From: Gigaspora margarita | Taxonomy: Eukaryota; Glomeromycota; Glomeromycetes; Diversisporales; Gigasporaceae | Direction of reading: 5' to 3' | Assembly: GCA_009809945.1 (NCBI GenBank) | Contig: WTPW01001548.1 | Span: forward strand, 36,207 to 100,206 | Length of the DNA stretch: 64,000 nt | In this document: positions 1-10,065 of the stretch, one piece after another | Numbering within the stretch: position 1 is the first letter of the stretch | Layout of the letters: the number at the start of each line of letters is the position of its first letter | Made by a program: the position numbers and the translations under genes | The notes under the pieces: generated by a model | Told to the model about the DNA's origin: nothing | What the model saw: only the letters and a program-made list of their open reading frames with translations | Databases searched by the model: none

Positions 1-58
1 CTACCCGACTCACCACGTGACGTGCAATATTGTAGGGCCCTGTCTCTTATACACATCT
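1..58. other. Chimeric end: SINE fragment joined to Nextera adapter
   Basis: Bases 1-39 are identical to bases 5980-6018, which lie inside the SINE copy at 5766-6465. Bases 40-58 read CTGTCTCTTATACACATCT, the 19-base Tn5/Nextera mosaic-end adapter. Real genome sequence therefore probably starts near 59. This is a library or assembly artefact, not biology. Confidence 0.93.
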
Positions 59-60
59 CG

Positions 61-1010
61 AAACCAAAAAAAATAACGAAAAAAAAATGAAAACGAAAAA
101 AATAAACTATTACATTTGCTTATATTCGCTCATCTTCGCTTATATTCGCACATATTCGCTTATAGTCACTTATATTCGCTTATATTCGCTACTTTCTAAA
201 AAAAATAGTAAAGAAGTAAAAAAAAACTATTTCTCAGAAGTGTTAGTGTTATACCACCCCGTACAAATGCAAGAGAACAGAGAAAAATCACCCAATATGA
301 CCCCTAACGAGCGCAAGAGAACGAGCAAGATCACCCTGTACAAATGCAAGAGAAACGAGCAAGACCACCCCATACAAACGCAAGAGAAGAAAAACAAATG
401 GACCACCCACAACAATACCATCTACAAGAACACCGAGAGAGGTAAAGCTATTCCACAAAAACAACAACGACACCAGCTAGCGACAATACCAACAACGACA
501 CCAACAACGACACCAACTACAACACACCAACTAGAGCAACAACAATGTATTGCCTTGCGCAAGGTGTCAGAAAGTCGCTAGATTTCTTGCAAAGTGTCAA
601 AAAGTGTTTTTGTAGAAATAAAATAAAAAAAATTAATAAAGAAAAAAATACAAAAAAATAAAAAAACAAATGAAACAAAACGATACTAAACGAAAGGAAA
701 CAAAAGAAAACAAAAGGAAACAAAAGAAAACGAAACAAAAAAAAAATTGATAGAAGATCTAAATTATAAATAAAAAAAAATAAACAGATCTAATCTGATC
801 TTGTACTATGATCATCGAAATATTTCGAAACATTTTGAAAATATTAGTCAAACGCGTCCTTGGTATGACCCAGGCTACAGATCTACTGATCCAGCTTGGT
901 TTCTCAGTCCTAAAATATTTCGAAACATTTTGAAAATATAGTCCAATGTGCGCTTGGTATAATTAGGTTACAAACCAGTTCGAACCATTTCGAAACTACT
1001 AATGAATACA
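61..1010 (+). repeat. Dispersed repeat R1, copy 1
   Basis: The left part is low-complexity, with runs of the motif cttatattcgct (about 116-190) and A-rich stretches. The right part (about 740-1010) has a more specific block built on agatctaatctgatc, atttcgaaacatttt and gcttggtat. The same modules occur in the same order at about 59,165-60,605. An open frame over 87-581 is compositionally biased and is not supported as a gene. No transposase or terminal repeat was recognised, so the element class is unknown. Confidence 0.7.
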
Positions 1011-1048
1011 ATAAAACAATTATGCAGAAAAGGGAAAATGACTGTATT

Positions 1049-1313
1049 CTTACAGTTCGTCAGAAAAATCGTAAATTTACGTAAAATTTTTATGTAAATT
1101 TATGATTTTCTTACATACCATAAGAAAATTGTAAAGTTACATAAAATTTTTACATAAATTTACAATTTTTTTACACACTATAAGAAAATCGTAAATTTAT
1201 GTAAAAATTTTATGTAAATTTACAATTTTCTTACGTACTGTAAGACTTACATAGTTTTACACTAAATCCTACGTAAGTTTACGATTTTTTTACATACCGT
1301 AAAAACTTGCACA
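1049..1313. repeat. Tandem array of a ~60-bp palindromic unit
   Basis: Boundary motifs of the type cttacataccataag recur near 1050, 1110, 1170, 1230 and 1290, a period of about 60 bp. Each unit is itself an inverted repeat (gaaaatcgtaaatttacgta ... tatgtaaatttacaattttc), so each monomer could fold into a hairpin. Confidence 0.8.
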
Positions 1314-1323
1314 AGATTACGCA

Positions 1324-1620
1324 AGGACCCCGGACATCTTTGATATAGGTCATAACTGGATTTTGGCCAATTTTGACCTAATTTGCTGAAAATGTCAAAA
1401 TCTATTTACTTAAATAACTTCCGATCCAGTTATCAGAATTGAATGAACTTTTTTTGTTAGATGCGCCTCACTGAGAGCTTCATTTTAAAAAAAAGTTCAT
1501 TCAAATTGGACTACTGGATGCCAAGATAATTGCCAAAAACTGTTTTTTTGCTTCTCAAATTTTGGGGGTTTTTGCTGAATTGCGTAATGTATGACCTCTG
1601 TACTATATGTCCGGGGTCCT
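1324..1620 (+). mobile_element. MITE-1 copy a (hAT-like, 8-bp TSD)
   Basis: A 297-bp element with perfect 14-bp inverted ends (AGGACCCCGGACAT ... ATGTCCGGGGTCCT). It is flanked by the 8-bp direct repeat attacgca (1316-1323 and 1621-1628). It has no coding capacity. An 8-bp target-site duplication is typical of the hAT superfamily; assignment to hAT is an inference from that length. Confidence 0.9.
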
Positions 1621-1799
1621 ATTACGCATATATAAATTTGCTGATGCTAGTTATAGTTTATAATAAAATAAAAAAAACATGTATTTTTTTTTAACAAAGT
1701 AAATAAAAAAATAACATGCTTTTTTTACTTTTATTTATTTATCATTTTTAATACTTTTATTTTCCTGTTCCAAAAAAGAATAAATCGACAAAATATTAA

Positions 1800-1960
1800 T
1801 TATAACAATGCGAAATTTTAAATATTTCACCAAAATTCAATATGTGACCATTATTTAAATTAATACTAATTTGCCAAATTTTAAATTTGGACCTTGATTT
1901 AAATTTTAACTAATTTGCTAAAAAAAATATATGACCTATATGAGAGATGTCCGGGGTCCT
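1800..1960 (-). mobile_element. MITE-1 terminal fragment
   Basis: Ends in atgtccggggtcct, the MITE-1 terminus, preceded by the subterminal motif atgacctata. Upstream sequence is only loosely related, so this is a decayed or partial copy. Confidence 0.5.
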
Positions 1961-3082
1961 GTTAAATCATCCAAAATGGGCCAGTAGATCAAAAGTTATT
2001 CAATATTAAAAAAATTTACTTAGTAATTCTAAAAAATCACTATTAAAATTATACAAAAGTTGAATGATCTTTGGACCCTATGATTAGAATTTAATAATTT
2101 TGGGCTTGTTAGAATCGTCTCAGTGAAATGAATATTTTGGTAGTTAAATCATCTAAATTGGCCCAATAGAGCAATAGTTATTAATAATTTATAATTTTAT
2201 ACTTTTGCTTAGAATTATAAACATTTGACCAAAATTATAATTGTAACCTAATATTTTTGGGGCCCCACCTACTCATCAAAAAATTACACAATTTCTAAAA
2301 GCCCTCTAACTTTAACAATAAAGCCAAAAAGTTAATCTGAATATGCCATACCATATAATGGTCATATTATTGCAAAAGTGTCTAGACTTTTGTCAAGTTC
2401 TTTTAACATGGGTTGATAACTCATAATGTATATGCATTTTTTTTTAAATTCCTCTAGCTACCTATTTTAACTAGGGATGCTATCAGTGTTCTTTTATTAA
2501 GATCATTATTGTTTTTGTATATTTGTACTATATTTTTATCTTTTAAGACTATTTGTACTATCTAATTCTATACTCGGTCCTTTCTTAGGTACCCCTCATT
2601 CTTTACCTCGCCTGCTGGCAGTGTCTATTCAGTTTTTTACTTCCGTTCTTCCAGTAGCTAGTCTGAGTAGAGTACTCCATACACATAAATCTATCAATTG
2701 ATATCCCGAGTATACATGAGAACAAAAGCATTTCGGGTTTGAAAACCTGAAATTAAAATTTAAAGACAAAATTGTTTTTGATCTATTTTATTTGAAAAAC
2801 GAAATTATTTGATACTTTTTTTAAATAAATGAAATTATAAGGATATCTATATAAATTTTATTTGCTCTTCCTTATAAAAAATTTTAATTTTCTCTAATGA
2901 AGATGAAATAGGCCTTTTCAAAAATCAATTTTAGTTGTATTACTAGTCACAGGTTCCTTCCCTCATAGTGTAGACTCTGTTATCGAGCTGCAGTTTCTTA
3001 TTTCACATAATAAACCCAAAACTTTGCCTTCAGTCATCTGTCTTTAAAGCTTGTATTATCTTTCTATTTCAGATAATGGTGG
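1961..3082. other. Non-coding A+T-rich stretch
   Basis: No gene recognised. About 1961-2260 holds short sub-repeats (gttaaatcatc and wording like gttagaatcgtctca, the latter also seen near 40,730 and 44,230), probably decayed mobile-element sequence. Nothing interpretable from 2260 to 3082. Confidence 0.5.
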
Positions 3083-3090
3083 GGTCCATC

Positions 3091-3378
3091 AGGACCCCGA
3101 ACATCTCTTATATAGGTCATAATTGGATTTTGGCTAATTTTGATTTAATTTGCTAAAAATTCCAAAATTTATTTACTTTAATAATTTCTAATCCAGTAAT
3201 CAGAATTGAATAAACTTTTTTTTGTTAGATGCGACTTACTGAGAGCTTCATTTTAAAAAAAAGTTCATTCAAATTAGACCATTAAATGCCAAGATAATTG
3301 CCAAAAACTGTTTTTTGCTTCTCAAATTTTAGATGTTTTTGCTGAAAAATTTTAACTATACTAGATGTCCAGGGTCCT
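3091..3378 (+). mobile_element. MITE-1 copy b (8-bp TSD)
   Basis: Same internal sequence and orientation as copy a, with termini aggaccccga / agggtcct. The perfect 8-bp direct repeat ggtccatc lies at 3083-3090 and 3379-3386. Fully non-coding. Confidence 0.9.
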
Positions 3379-3550
3379 GGTCCATCCTAAATATGCAAAC
3401 CTCATAAATCCTTTCTTTAATTAGGATTGTACTTCAAGTTTTATTTTCTAAAGCAGGATCTTCTATTTTAATGATTTTTATGTCAGATTTTTCCTTTTCT
3501 GTTGCTGTATAACTAATATAGCTATGTTACTTAGCCTTACTGTATCTACT

Positions 3551-3844
3551 AGGACCCCAGACATCTAGTATAGAGGTTATACTTAAAAATTTTCAGCAAA
3601 AACACCTAAAATTTGAGAAGCAAAAAACATTTTTGGCAATTATCTTGGCATCCAATAGTCCAATTTGAATGAACTTTTTTTAAAAATGAAGCTCTCAGTG
3701 AGCCGCACCTAACAAAAAAGTTTATTCAATTCTAATTACTGAATTAGAAGTTATTAAAGTAAATAGATTTTGTCATTTTTAGCAAATTAGATTAAAATTG
3801 GCCAAAATTCAGTTATGATCTATATAAGAGATATCCAGGGTACT
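3551..3844 (-). mobile_element. MITE-1 copy c, inverted
   Basis: Internal sequence is the reverse complement of copies a and b (ttttcagcaaaaacacc near the left end). The right terminus is mutated (ccagggtact) and no clear target duplication remains, so this is an older copy. Confidence 0.85.
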
Positions 3845-3845
3845 A

Positions 3846-3975
3846 TGAAAAGATCTGCAGAAAATAACCTCAAAAATAAGCAAAAAAATTACTAAAAATA
3901 GAAAAAATCTGAATAAAACCCCTAAAAAATAAACAAACTAATATCTAACCTATCTATGTATATTTCAGATCCTCC
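3846..3975 (+). repeat. Short dispersed repeat shared with 7738-7925
   Basis: Shares gatctgcagaaaa, attactaaaaatagaaaa, aaactaatatct and tctatctatgtatat in the same order with 7780-7920. Probably a partial copy of that element. Confidence 0.6.
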
Positions 3976-4329
3976 AAGGACCTAGTATATCAATTGATAG
4001 ACCTAATGCAAGTTGATTATAGATTGGTGTAACAAAGTCTGCAAGGTTAAACTTGTTAGTTAGAAACTACAATTTGAATAACCAAAGTCATAAGATATAG
4101 TGAAGATCAAGTCACGAACTCCAAGCAGGTTTTACTAAACATATTGTGATCTGTTAATTGAATACGGATAAATTGTTTAAGGTTTATATGCAATTGATAA
4201 ATTCCTCTAATCTAACCACCTATTCTACCCTAACATTACCACTAATCTGACTCTAACTAATCAATCAATTACCTTACTTTAACTTTAACAATATTACATA
4301 ATGACAATAACAATATAATTATCAAGCCT

Positions 4330-4925
4330 AGTTGATATATATATGGCCTAGAACAACAGAAAAAGAACAACAAAAAAACTGTACCATTATAAAATAACTG
4401 ACAAAGTTTTTAAGCACTACTAGAAAAAAAGATTAGTTGACATATAAGCTATAATAACAAAAAAAACAAAACTAAAAAAACTATTGACAAGAACAATCTT
4501 CACTGCCACGAAGCAACTGACAAAATTCTTGAGCATTACCTGAAAAAAAAGATTAAAATTGACAACATGCATGAGCTAAAACAACAAAAAGAAGAATAAC
4601 TAGCAAACAAAAATACTGGCAAGAACAATTTGCACTATCATAAAGCCATGACAAAATTCTTAAATACTACCCAAAAAAAAGTAGGAGTTAATTAACATAT
4701 ACATGAGCTAGAACAATGAAAAAAAAGAGCAACCAACAACAAAAGCCTACCAGCAAGAACAATTTGCATTACCTAAAAAGAAGAGGTTAATTAACCTATA
4801 TATGAGTTAGAACAATGAAAAAAGAATAACCTACTACAAAACAACTACTAGCAAGGACAATCTGTATTACTTGAAAGAGTAAGAAATTGGTTAATACATA
4901 TATGTACTGGAATAATGGAAAAAAC
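4330..4925. repeat. Degenerate tandem repeat, about six units of 95-140 bp
   Basis: The phrase gagctagaacaa and variants recurs near 4343, 4450, 4570, 4708, 4803 and 4910. It alternates with agcaagaacaatttgcattac-type blocks and A-rich spacers. Units are strongly diverged and no reading frame is conserved. Confidence 0.6.
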
Positions 4926-5653
4926 AACCAATGAATATTTCCACCAGTGATGAAAAACTGCATCACTGACTAAATTACAATAATGTTGATAACTAATAAA
5001 TTCTATAACTATTGCTATTAGAGATGTGACAGATATTAGCTAAGATTAGTTTACTATAGAGCCCATCCTCTCTCTCCTTCCTGAGAAATTTAGTTATTCT
5101 GAATGGTTATATATGTATATTTAGACCTAAGATTTTGTCTACCTTCCCCCTACCCTATGATATCAGCTGATATCTGACACTTTTCTTACGGTATTATCTA
5201 AAAAAACAAAGTTAGTATCAATTAAATATGTAAAACAAAAAAAAAAATAATAATCATTGATCTATATATCTATGTACTATATTTATATTTCATTCAGGCT
5301 GATTTTAATTATTTTTTTATAAAATTTTGATTGGTTATGATTCTTTAATATAAGTCGGCTAAGCTAATTTTTTGAAAAATCAGCTAATTTAGTCAGCTAA
5401 GTTGATAAAATCGACTAATACAAAATTGACTACAAATACTAGTTGCTAAAGTTAGAAGAAGAAGCACTATAAAGTAATACTGTTTTCATTCTCTAAAATT
5501 ACCTCCTCTATAGTCACAACTTCTATATAATTATATAAAATTTAATTACTAATTTTTTATATAAAAAATACCTTAATATAATTACAAATAGCTTATAATT
5601 ACTATCATATTTTTTAAAGTTTTTGGGATTTTTTGTTAGTAAAAATACTTTTA
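4926..5653. other. Non-coding stretch
   Basis: A+T-rich sequence. The only notable part is a local run of gtcagctaa/tcggctaa motifs near 5350-5430. The 88-aa open frame across 5523-5789 overlaps an element boundary and is not a credible gene. Confidence 0.45.
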
Positions 5654-6575
5654 GGCCATTAAAGTTAATTTTTTGGTTCTCATAACATAAAACAAAAAAA
5701 ATGACCTGGCTGGCTGAACTTTTATTTAAAAATTTTATATGTAAAAATTTATAAAATTTTTTTTTTTTAAGTTTAGAGGCCGTGTACAATGGCCGGGATT
5801 TTATTATGAGTTATAGTGACGTAATATTTGTTATATGAATAAGGATACAACTAGCCACACGTGCACTTTTGGTGCCTAATTTAAATAGTCCGCCCGAAGG
5901 TTCTATACTAGCGGCCATACCTACAACTCAACTATGGAAATTGTCTATTTAAACCCTCTGATTCATGATCCTCCTATTACTACCCGACTCACCACGTGAC
6001 GTGCAATATTGTAGGGCCACAACCCTTTTAATAATCAACGACCTAAGGGCTACTTTACCCTCGCACAAGAGCCTACCGGAACACCTTTCATATCCCATAC
6101 ATCAGTGCTCAGATTTGGTAACCAAGGCTATCTGCCCTTATTAGGTTCATTCCGATCGTAGTACCTGCCTTCTTTGGCATATACCGTAAGAACCAATTTT
6201 CACTACCTCCTAATTCGGGTCTTGCCAAACGGGTTCTTGTGGGTTTTTTCCGGTTCCCTGGATTTGCGATGTGGTACACCATTGCACCTGTGAGCTCCCA
6301 TTCAAGATGGTGGAACCAGGGTTACAGGTTTTGCGCCCAACTGATCATAAGCCACAATTACCTAACACAGATTTAACTCCAAAACGTCGCCAGTGGGATT
6401 CGAACTGTCAATCTGCCGCTTGGGGGGTGACACCTTGACCACTTCTCTAAGGCGCCACACCCTTTATTTATAAAATTTTTTTTAAATTCTATCTGACTAT
6501 TAAAACATATAAAACTTTTTTAAAAAATATGACCCGGTTGGGTTATAAGAACTAAAAAATTAACTTTATGTGGCC
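5654..6575. mobile_element. Inverted-repeat element split by a SINE
   Basis: The left end (5654-5690, ggccattaaagttaattttt) and right end (about 6540-6575, ending aactttatgtggcc) are inverted copies of each other. The middle is interrupted by the SINE at 5766-6465. A related element without the SINE lies at about 55,280-55,440. No transposase is present. Confidence 0.75.
5766..6465 (-). mobile_element. tRNA-derived SINE, copy 1
   Basis: On the - strand a tRNA-like head begins near 6462, with an A-box-like ttagagaagtgg and a B-box agttcgaatcc near 6385-6395. About 550 nt of body follow, then a 3' module (5838-5962, to ctagttgt) and an A-tail that appears as a T run at 5757-5768. Flanks repeat atttataaaattttt on both sides, a probable target duplication of about 15 bp. 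Copies 2 and 3 share the 3' module. RNA polymerase III transcription is expected for the class. Confidence 0.85.
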
Positions 6576-6670
6576 TTATATAATTACAATATTATATATA
6601 AATCCAAATTTTACTACTGTGAATTCCTGAATACAATCTATATTTTTGAACAAAAGTTATACAAAAACTC

Positions 6671-7141
6671 AGAAGTAGCTTATTTTTGGATTAAATTTAG
6701 TTTTTAGTAATCGCAAGTAGTTGTTATATAATAAAGTCCAAATTCTACTATCTAAATGATTATAATCACTTAAGTAAACTTGTTCAAAAGAGATAAATGC
6801 ATATACTATAAAATCTTTATCAAAATTGGATAACATTTTATTATTTAACTTTTAATTTTTAAATATTTTTTTAAAAAAATCTAATTTTTTTGTTGAATGT
6901 AAAAAATTAATATTAAATAATAAAAAATTCTCCAATTTGGATAAAAAATTCAAAATATATGTATTTTAATTTTTTGAATAAGTTTATTTAAGCAAGTATT
7001 ATCAATTTACATAGTAAAATTTGTACTTTACTATATAGTAACTATTATTGATTATAGGAATAGTTTATTTTCAAAAAATAAATTTTTAGGGTTTTTTCTA
7101 AAACAAAGAGGTAGCTTATTTTTGGAAATCTACAGTAAGCA
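6671..7141 (+). repeat. Foldback repeat FB1, copy 1
   Basis: Both ends carry related inverted sequence (gtagcttatttttgg ... aggtagcttatttttgg with internal actttactatatagtaact-type arms), so the unit can fold on itself. A second copy with the same order of motifs lies at about 63,236-63,740. Confidence 0.65.
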
Positions 7142-7737
7142 AATCAATTAATATATTTGTTTGATATGACTAATGATATATATATATATATTTTTTTAAA
7201 CTTTGGCGGATCTCGCCATTGCTTTATTTGTATAGATCCTATATAATTACTAGGTAAATGGAAATTTTATTTTAAGTCTGAATGAAAAACCAACACGGAT
7301 CAGCCTGACAAAATAGCTATTTTAGAGTATGTAATTGTTTTGATCTGATTAGTCAATCAAAACCTGTAATTTGCAAACACACACACAAACCAGGTCACTA
7401 TGACTCTACCGTAATGTCCTTCGGACAATTACATCTTCTAAGAGCATTATATTTGTAACATTTGTTAACTATTACTATTTATTTATAAAGCTCGACTTTA
7501 TTTAGTTACTTCTAATAGCATCTAAATGTAACCCACTGCAGTAACTCCCAGAGAGATTACATGCCAGAATGCTCCTATGTGGAGCATCGAAGAAAAATTT
7601 CATCTAAATAAGCTAGCGATACCATGAGTTCATGTAGTATTTTGTAGATCCAGACTTGGGCCTCTTGTGACTTCAGTTATTTCAAATCGGGATTCTAACA
7701 TATTTCATTTCACTACCACAACTTTTTAGAATAATAC
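7142..7737. other. Non-coding stretch
   Basis: No gene or repeat boundary recognised. A short segment near 7400-7460 (aatgtccttcggacaatta) can form a small hairpin. Confidence 0.4.
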
Positions 7738-7966
7738 CAGGATCCCAAAATATATATAGATAGATTAGGTTAATTATAAAATTACTAAAAATAGAATAAT
7801 CTGCAGAAAAAACCTTAAAAATAAACAAATAATTACTAAAAATAGAAAAGATCTATATAAAAATCTTCAAAAATAAGCAAACTAATATCTGATCTATCTA
7901 TGTATATTTTGGGTTTCTATAATAGCTACTCAAATATATCTATCTGTAAATGTCCTGGGTCCCTGT
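7738..7966. mobile_element. Possible MITE with inverted ends
   Basis: Near the left end ggatcccaaaatatatatag, and near 7900 tatctatgtatattttgggt, form an inverted pair. The sequence continues to tgtcctgggtccctg, which resembles the MITE-1 terminus. No clear target duplication, so boundaries are uncertain. Confidence 0.45.
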
Positions 7967-8022
7967 ATTTCTGTAGTATTTCAGTTTCATATTCAGCTAG
8001 CACTTATTATTTCGCTGTTGGG

Positions 8023-8092
8023 AGATTTGAACTAGCAACCTTTTGATTTGCAATTTGGAAGTATAACCGCTATGCTATCAACCTGCAGATCA
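8023..8092 (-). repeat. tRNA-like (Cys-like) remnant
   Basis: On the - strand a good A box (tagcatagcgg) is followed about 45 nt later by a B box (agttcaaatct), with a GCA triplet in the expected anticodon zone. Acceptor and anticodon stems do not pair well. It is more likely a tRNA-derived SINE head or tRNA pseudogene than a working tRNA-Cys. Confidence 0.5.
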
Positions 8093-8095
8093 GCA

Positions 8096-8340
8096 AATTA
8101 TACATATTTAAATTTTGATAAACTATTATTAATTTGTTTTTTTATTATATATTGAACAAAAAAATAATTTATTTTTTTATTTAAAGTAAAATAAAAAAGT
8201 AAATTAATAAAAGTTTGTCAAATTATATAAAAATTTTAGAATATGTGTAATTTGTTATTTTAGACAACTTTACTTAATATATAAAAGTTTAATTTACTAG
8301 TACAATTTGAACTTTTGTATTTACAATAAAAAATGTACCA
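8096..8340 (-). repeat. Foldback repeat FB2, copy 1
   Basis: An A+T-rich segment with ttgtttttttattatatattgaac and tttagaatatgtgtaatttg. It matches, inverted, the segment at about 62,940-63,190. Ends (caaattatacata ... tatgtgtaatttg) are inverted to each other. Confidence 0.6.
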
Positions 8341-8724
8341 ATACATCTTCTAAGAGGTTGAGATCCACCAATTAGAAGTTTATATTACCTGTCCATTAGA
8401 CAATAGTTATTCACTGCCACTATGTGAGTGCATAGTAGCATAGCAAGTACATGACTTTTTGTGACTTTGTACAAATTGAATTTCTATTCTAGGATGTAAA
8501 CAATATTGAACTTCTGAAGGGATATACCGAAATCACTACTTTTTAAAAAAATTAAGAAAAAAACTAAGTGGAAGACCAAAGTAAACCAATATATAGAGAA
8601 TGTGTGAGGTTGCATTATATAGAATAGTAAAGTCGACCAAGGTTTTGCTTTTGCTCTGCTATAGCTTCTACAAATATTTGACAAAAACTTCTGGTATTTA
8701 CCAAATACTTTTTTCTATAGTTTT

Positions 8725-8917
8725 GTAGTCTTTTACTAGGAAGTCTAAACCCAAAGAAAGAGTTTGTTTCATCTTTATTTTAAATACTCCATATAGTCCA
8801 AAAGGACTTATCAACTTTAGAACTACTAATCCTAGTTGCTACAAGTAAAGTCTTGTAAAAAGTAAATAGTACTAACTATTATTTGTATTATAGGTTTGTT
8901 TGGTAGTTGTTGGTTTG
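8725..8917 (+). repeat. Dispersed repeat shared with 35,555-35,765
   Basis: Shares taaacccaaagaaagagt, gaactactaatcctagttgct, and taggtttgtttggtagttgtt-like blocks, in order, with the later copy. Non-coding; class unknown. Confidence 0.55.
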
Positions 8918-9366
8918 AGGGATCAGTAGAAAAAGTAATTGTATTTTTGAACTAAGTTTTCTTGACTTTAAGTCTAAATATCTTAATAACTATTTTAATA
9001 TATGGGTGTTATTTTATGGAGACATGTCTCCATGGAGACCCTTTATATGAATAGCCAATCAAAATTAAGCATGTGACTAGATAATATGTTGCTTATTATT
9101 GGCCAATTAAAATTTCTTACAAACTTTCTAACTTTTATAATACAAAAACACAAATGAAAATTTTCTAACCCTAAATATGATTGGCTGTTATATGTAGGGT
9201 CGCTATGGAGACATGTCTCCATATACAATTTTCTTTAATATATTTAATAAATTTTTTTTTATTTTAATTTTATATAATTTTAAAATTAAAATAATAAGAT
9301 ATTTAAATTTAAAAATTAAAAAAATTTTATTAAAAATGATTGTCACTTTTCTACTGACTTGTCCTA
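8918..9366. mobile_element. MITE-4 copy a, interrupted by MITE-3
   Basis: The left end gagggatcagtagaaaaag and right end tctactgacttgtcctata are inverted, matching the termini of the uninterrupted copy at 32,925-33,172. The internal block taagatatttaaatttaaa is shared. A 231-bp MITE-3 sits in the middle. Confidence 0.75.
9004..9234 (+). mobile_element. MITE-3 copy a (9-bp TSD, MULE-like)
   Basis: A 231-bp element with inverted arms centred on tatggagacatgtctccat at both ends. It is flanked by the perfect 9-bp direct repeat ttaatatat (8995-9003 and 9235-9243). Nine-base duplications are characteristic of Mutator-like elements. It carries no gene. Confidence 0.88.
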
Positions 9367-9794
9367 TATATTTGGTATACAAACCAAAATATTAGTATAC
9401 AAAATAACTAGCAGAATATAGTATTTTTGTATACAAAATTTTGAAAAAAAGTTTTTATTAATAAAGTTCTTTGTATATAGTTTACAAAGAGAACAACAAA
9501 TAAGTTTTAATATTTAGTTAGAAAATTTAAAGATTTTAAATTAAAAACCTATTATTATATTCTTGCTTTTTTTGAAGTTTTTTAAAGAATATTTTTGCCA
9601 AAGTAAAAGTAAAAAATTTGACTTATTCTTTTTAAAAAAGTGGCATTGTTTACTAATTTCAATTTGAAAACAGGAGTCACAAGAAATCATACAGCTACTC
9701 ACATATAGAACAAAAACTAATAGCGATCAAATGAAGATCTTTCTAGAGAATTCTTGCAAAGTTAATTCTATTCTAAATGTGATTATTAGAGTTC

Positions 9795-10065
9795 CTCAAA
9801 TTCAAATCAAATCAAATATTAGTCCAATTTGAATTTGATCAAATCAAATTGACCCTGATTTGAATTTGATTTGATTCAAATATTTGAATTTGAATTTGAT
9901 TTGAATTTGAATTTTTAATAGNNATTTTCAAATCAAATCAAATATTTGTCAAATCAAATCAAATTTGACCATATTTGAATTTGATCAAATCAAATATAGT
10001 CAAATTTGAATTTGAATTTGATCAAATATTTGATTCAAATATTTGAATATCAAATCAAATTGTGG
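9795..10065. repeat. Low-complexity aaatcaaat/atttgaattt repeat
   Basis: Blocks of caaatcaaat and their complement alternate, giving many short palindromes. Two unresolved bases sit at 9922-9923. Confidence 0.8.

Noticed and set aside
87-581. 164-codon open frame near the left end
   Set aside because: Built on low-complexity repeats, shared as DNA with the repeat at 59.2 kb, no protein-like conservation.
2098-2260. Possible further MITE family
   Set aside because: Motifs recur near 40.7 and 44.2 kb, but no inverted ends or target duplication could be fixed.
6380-6462. Functional tRNA gene
   Set aside because: Head of a SINE: the tRNA-like sequence continues into a repeated body with target duplication; folding of the anticodon arm is poor.
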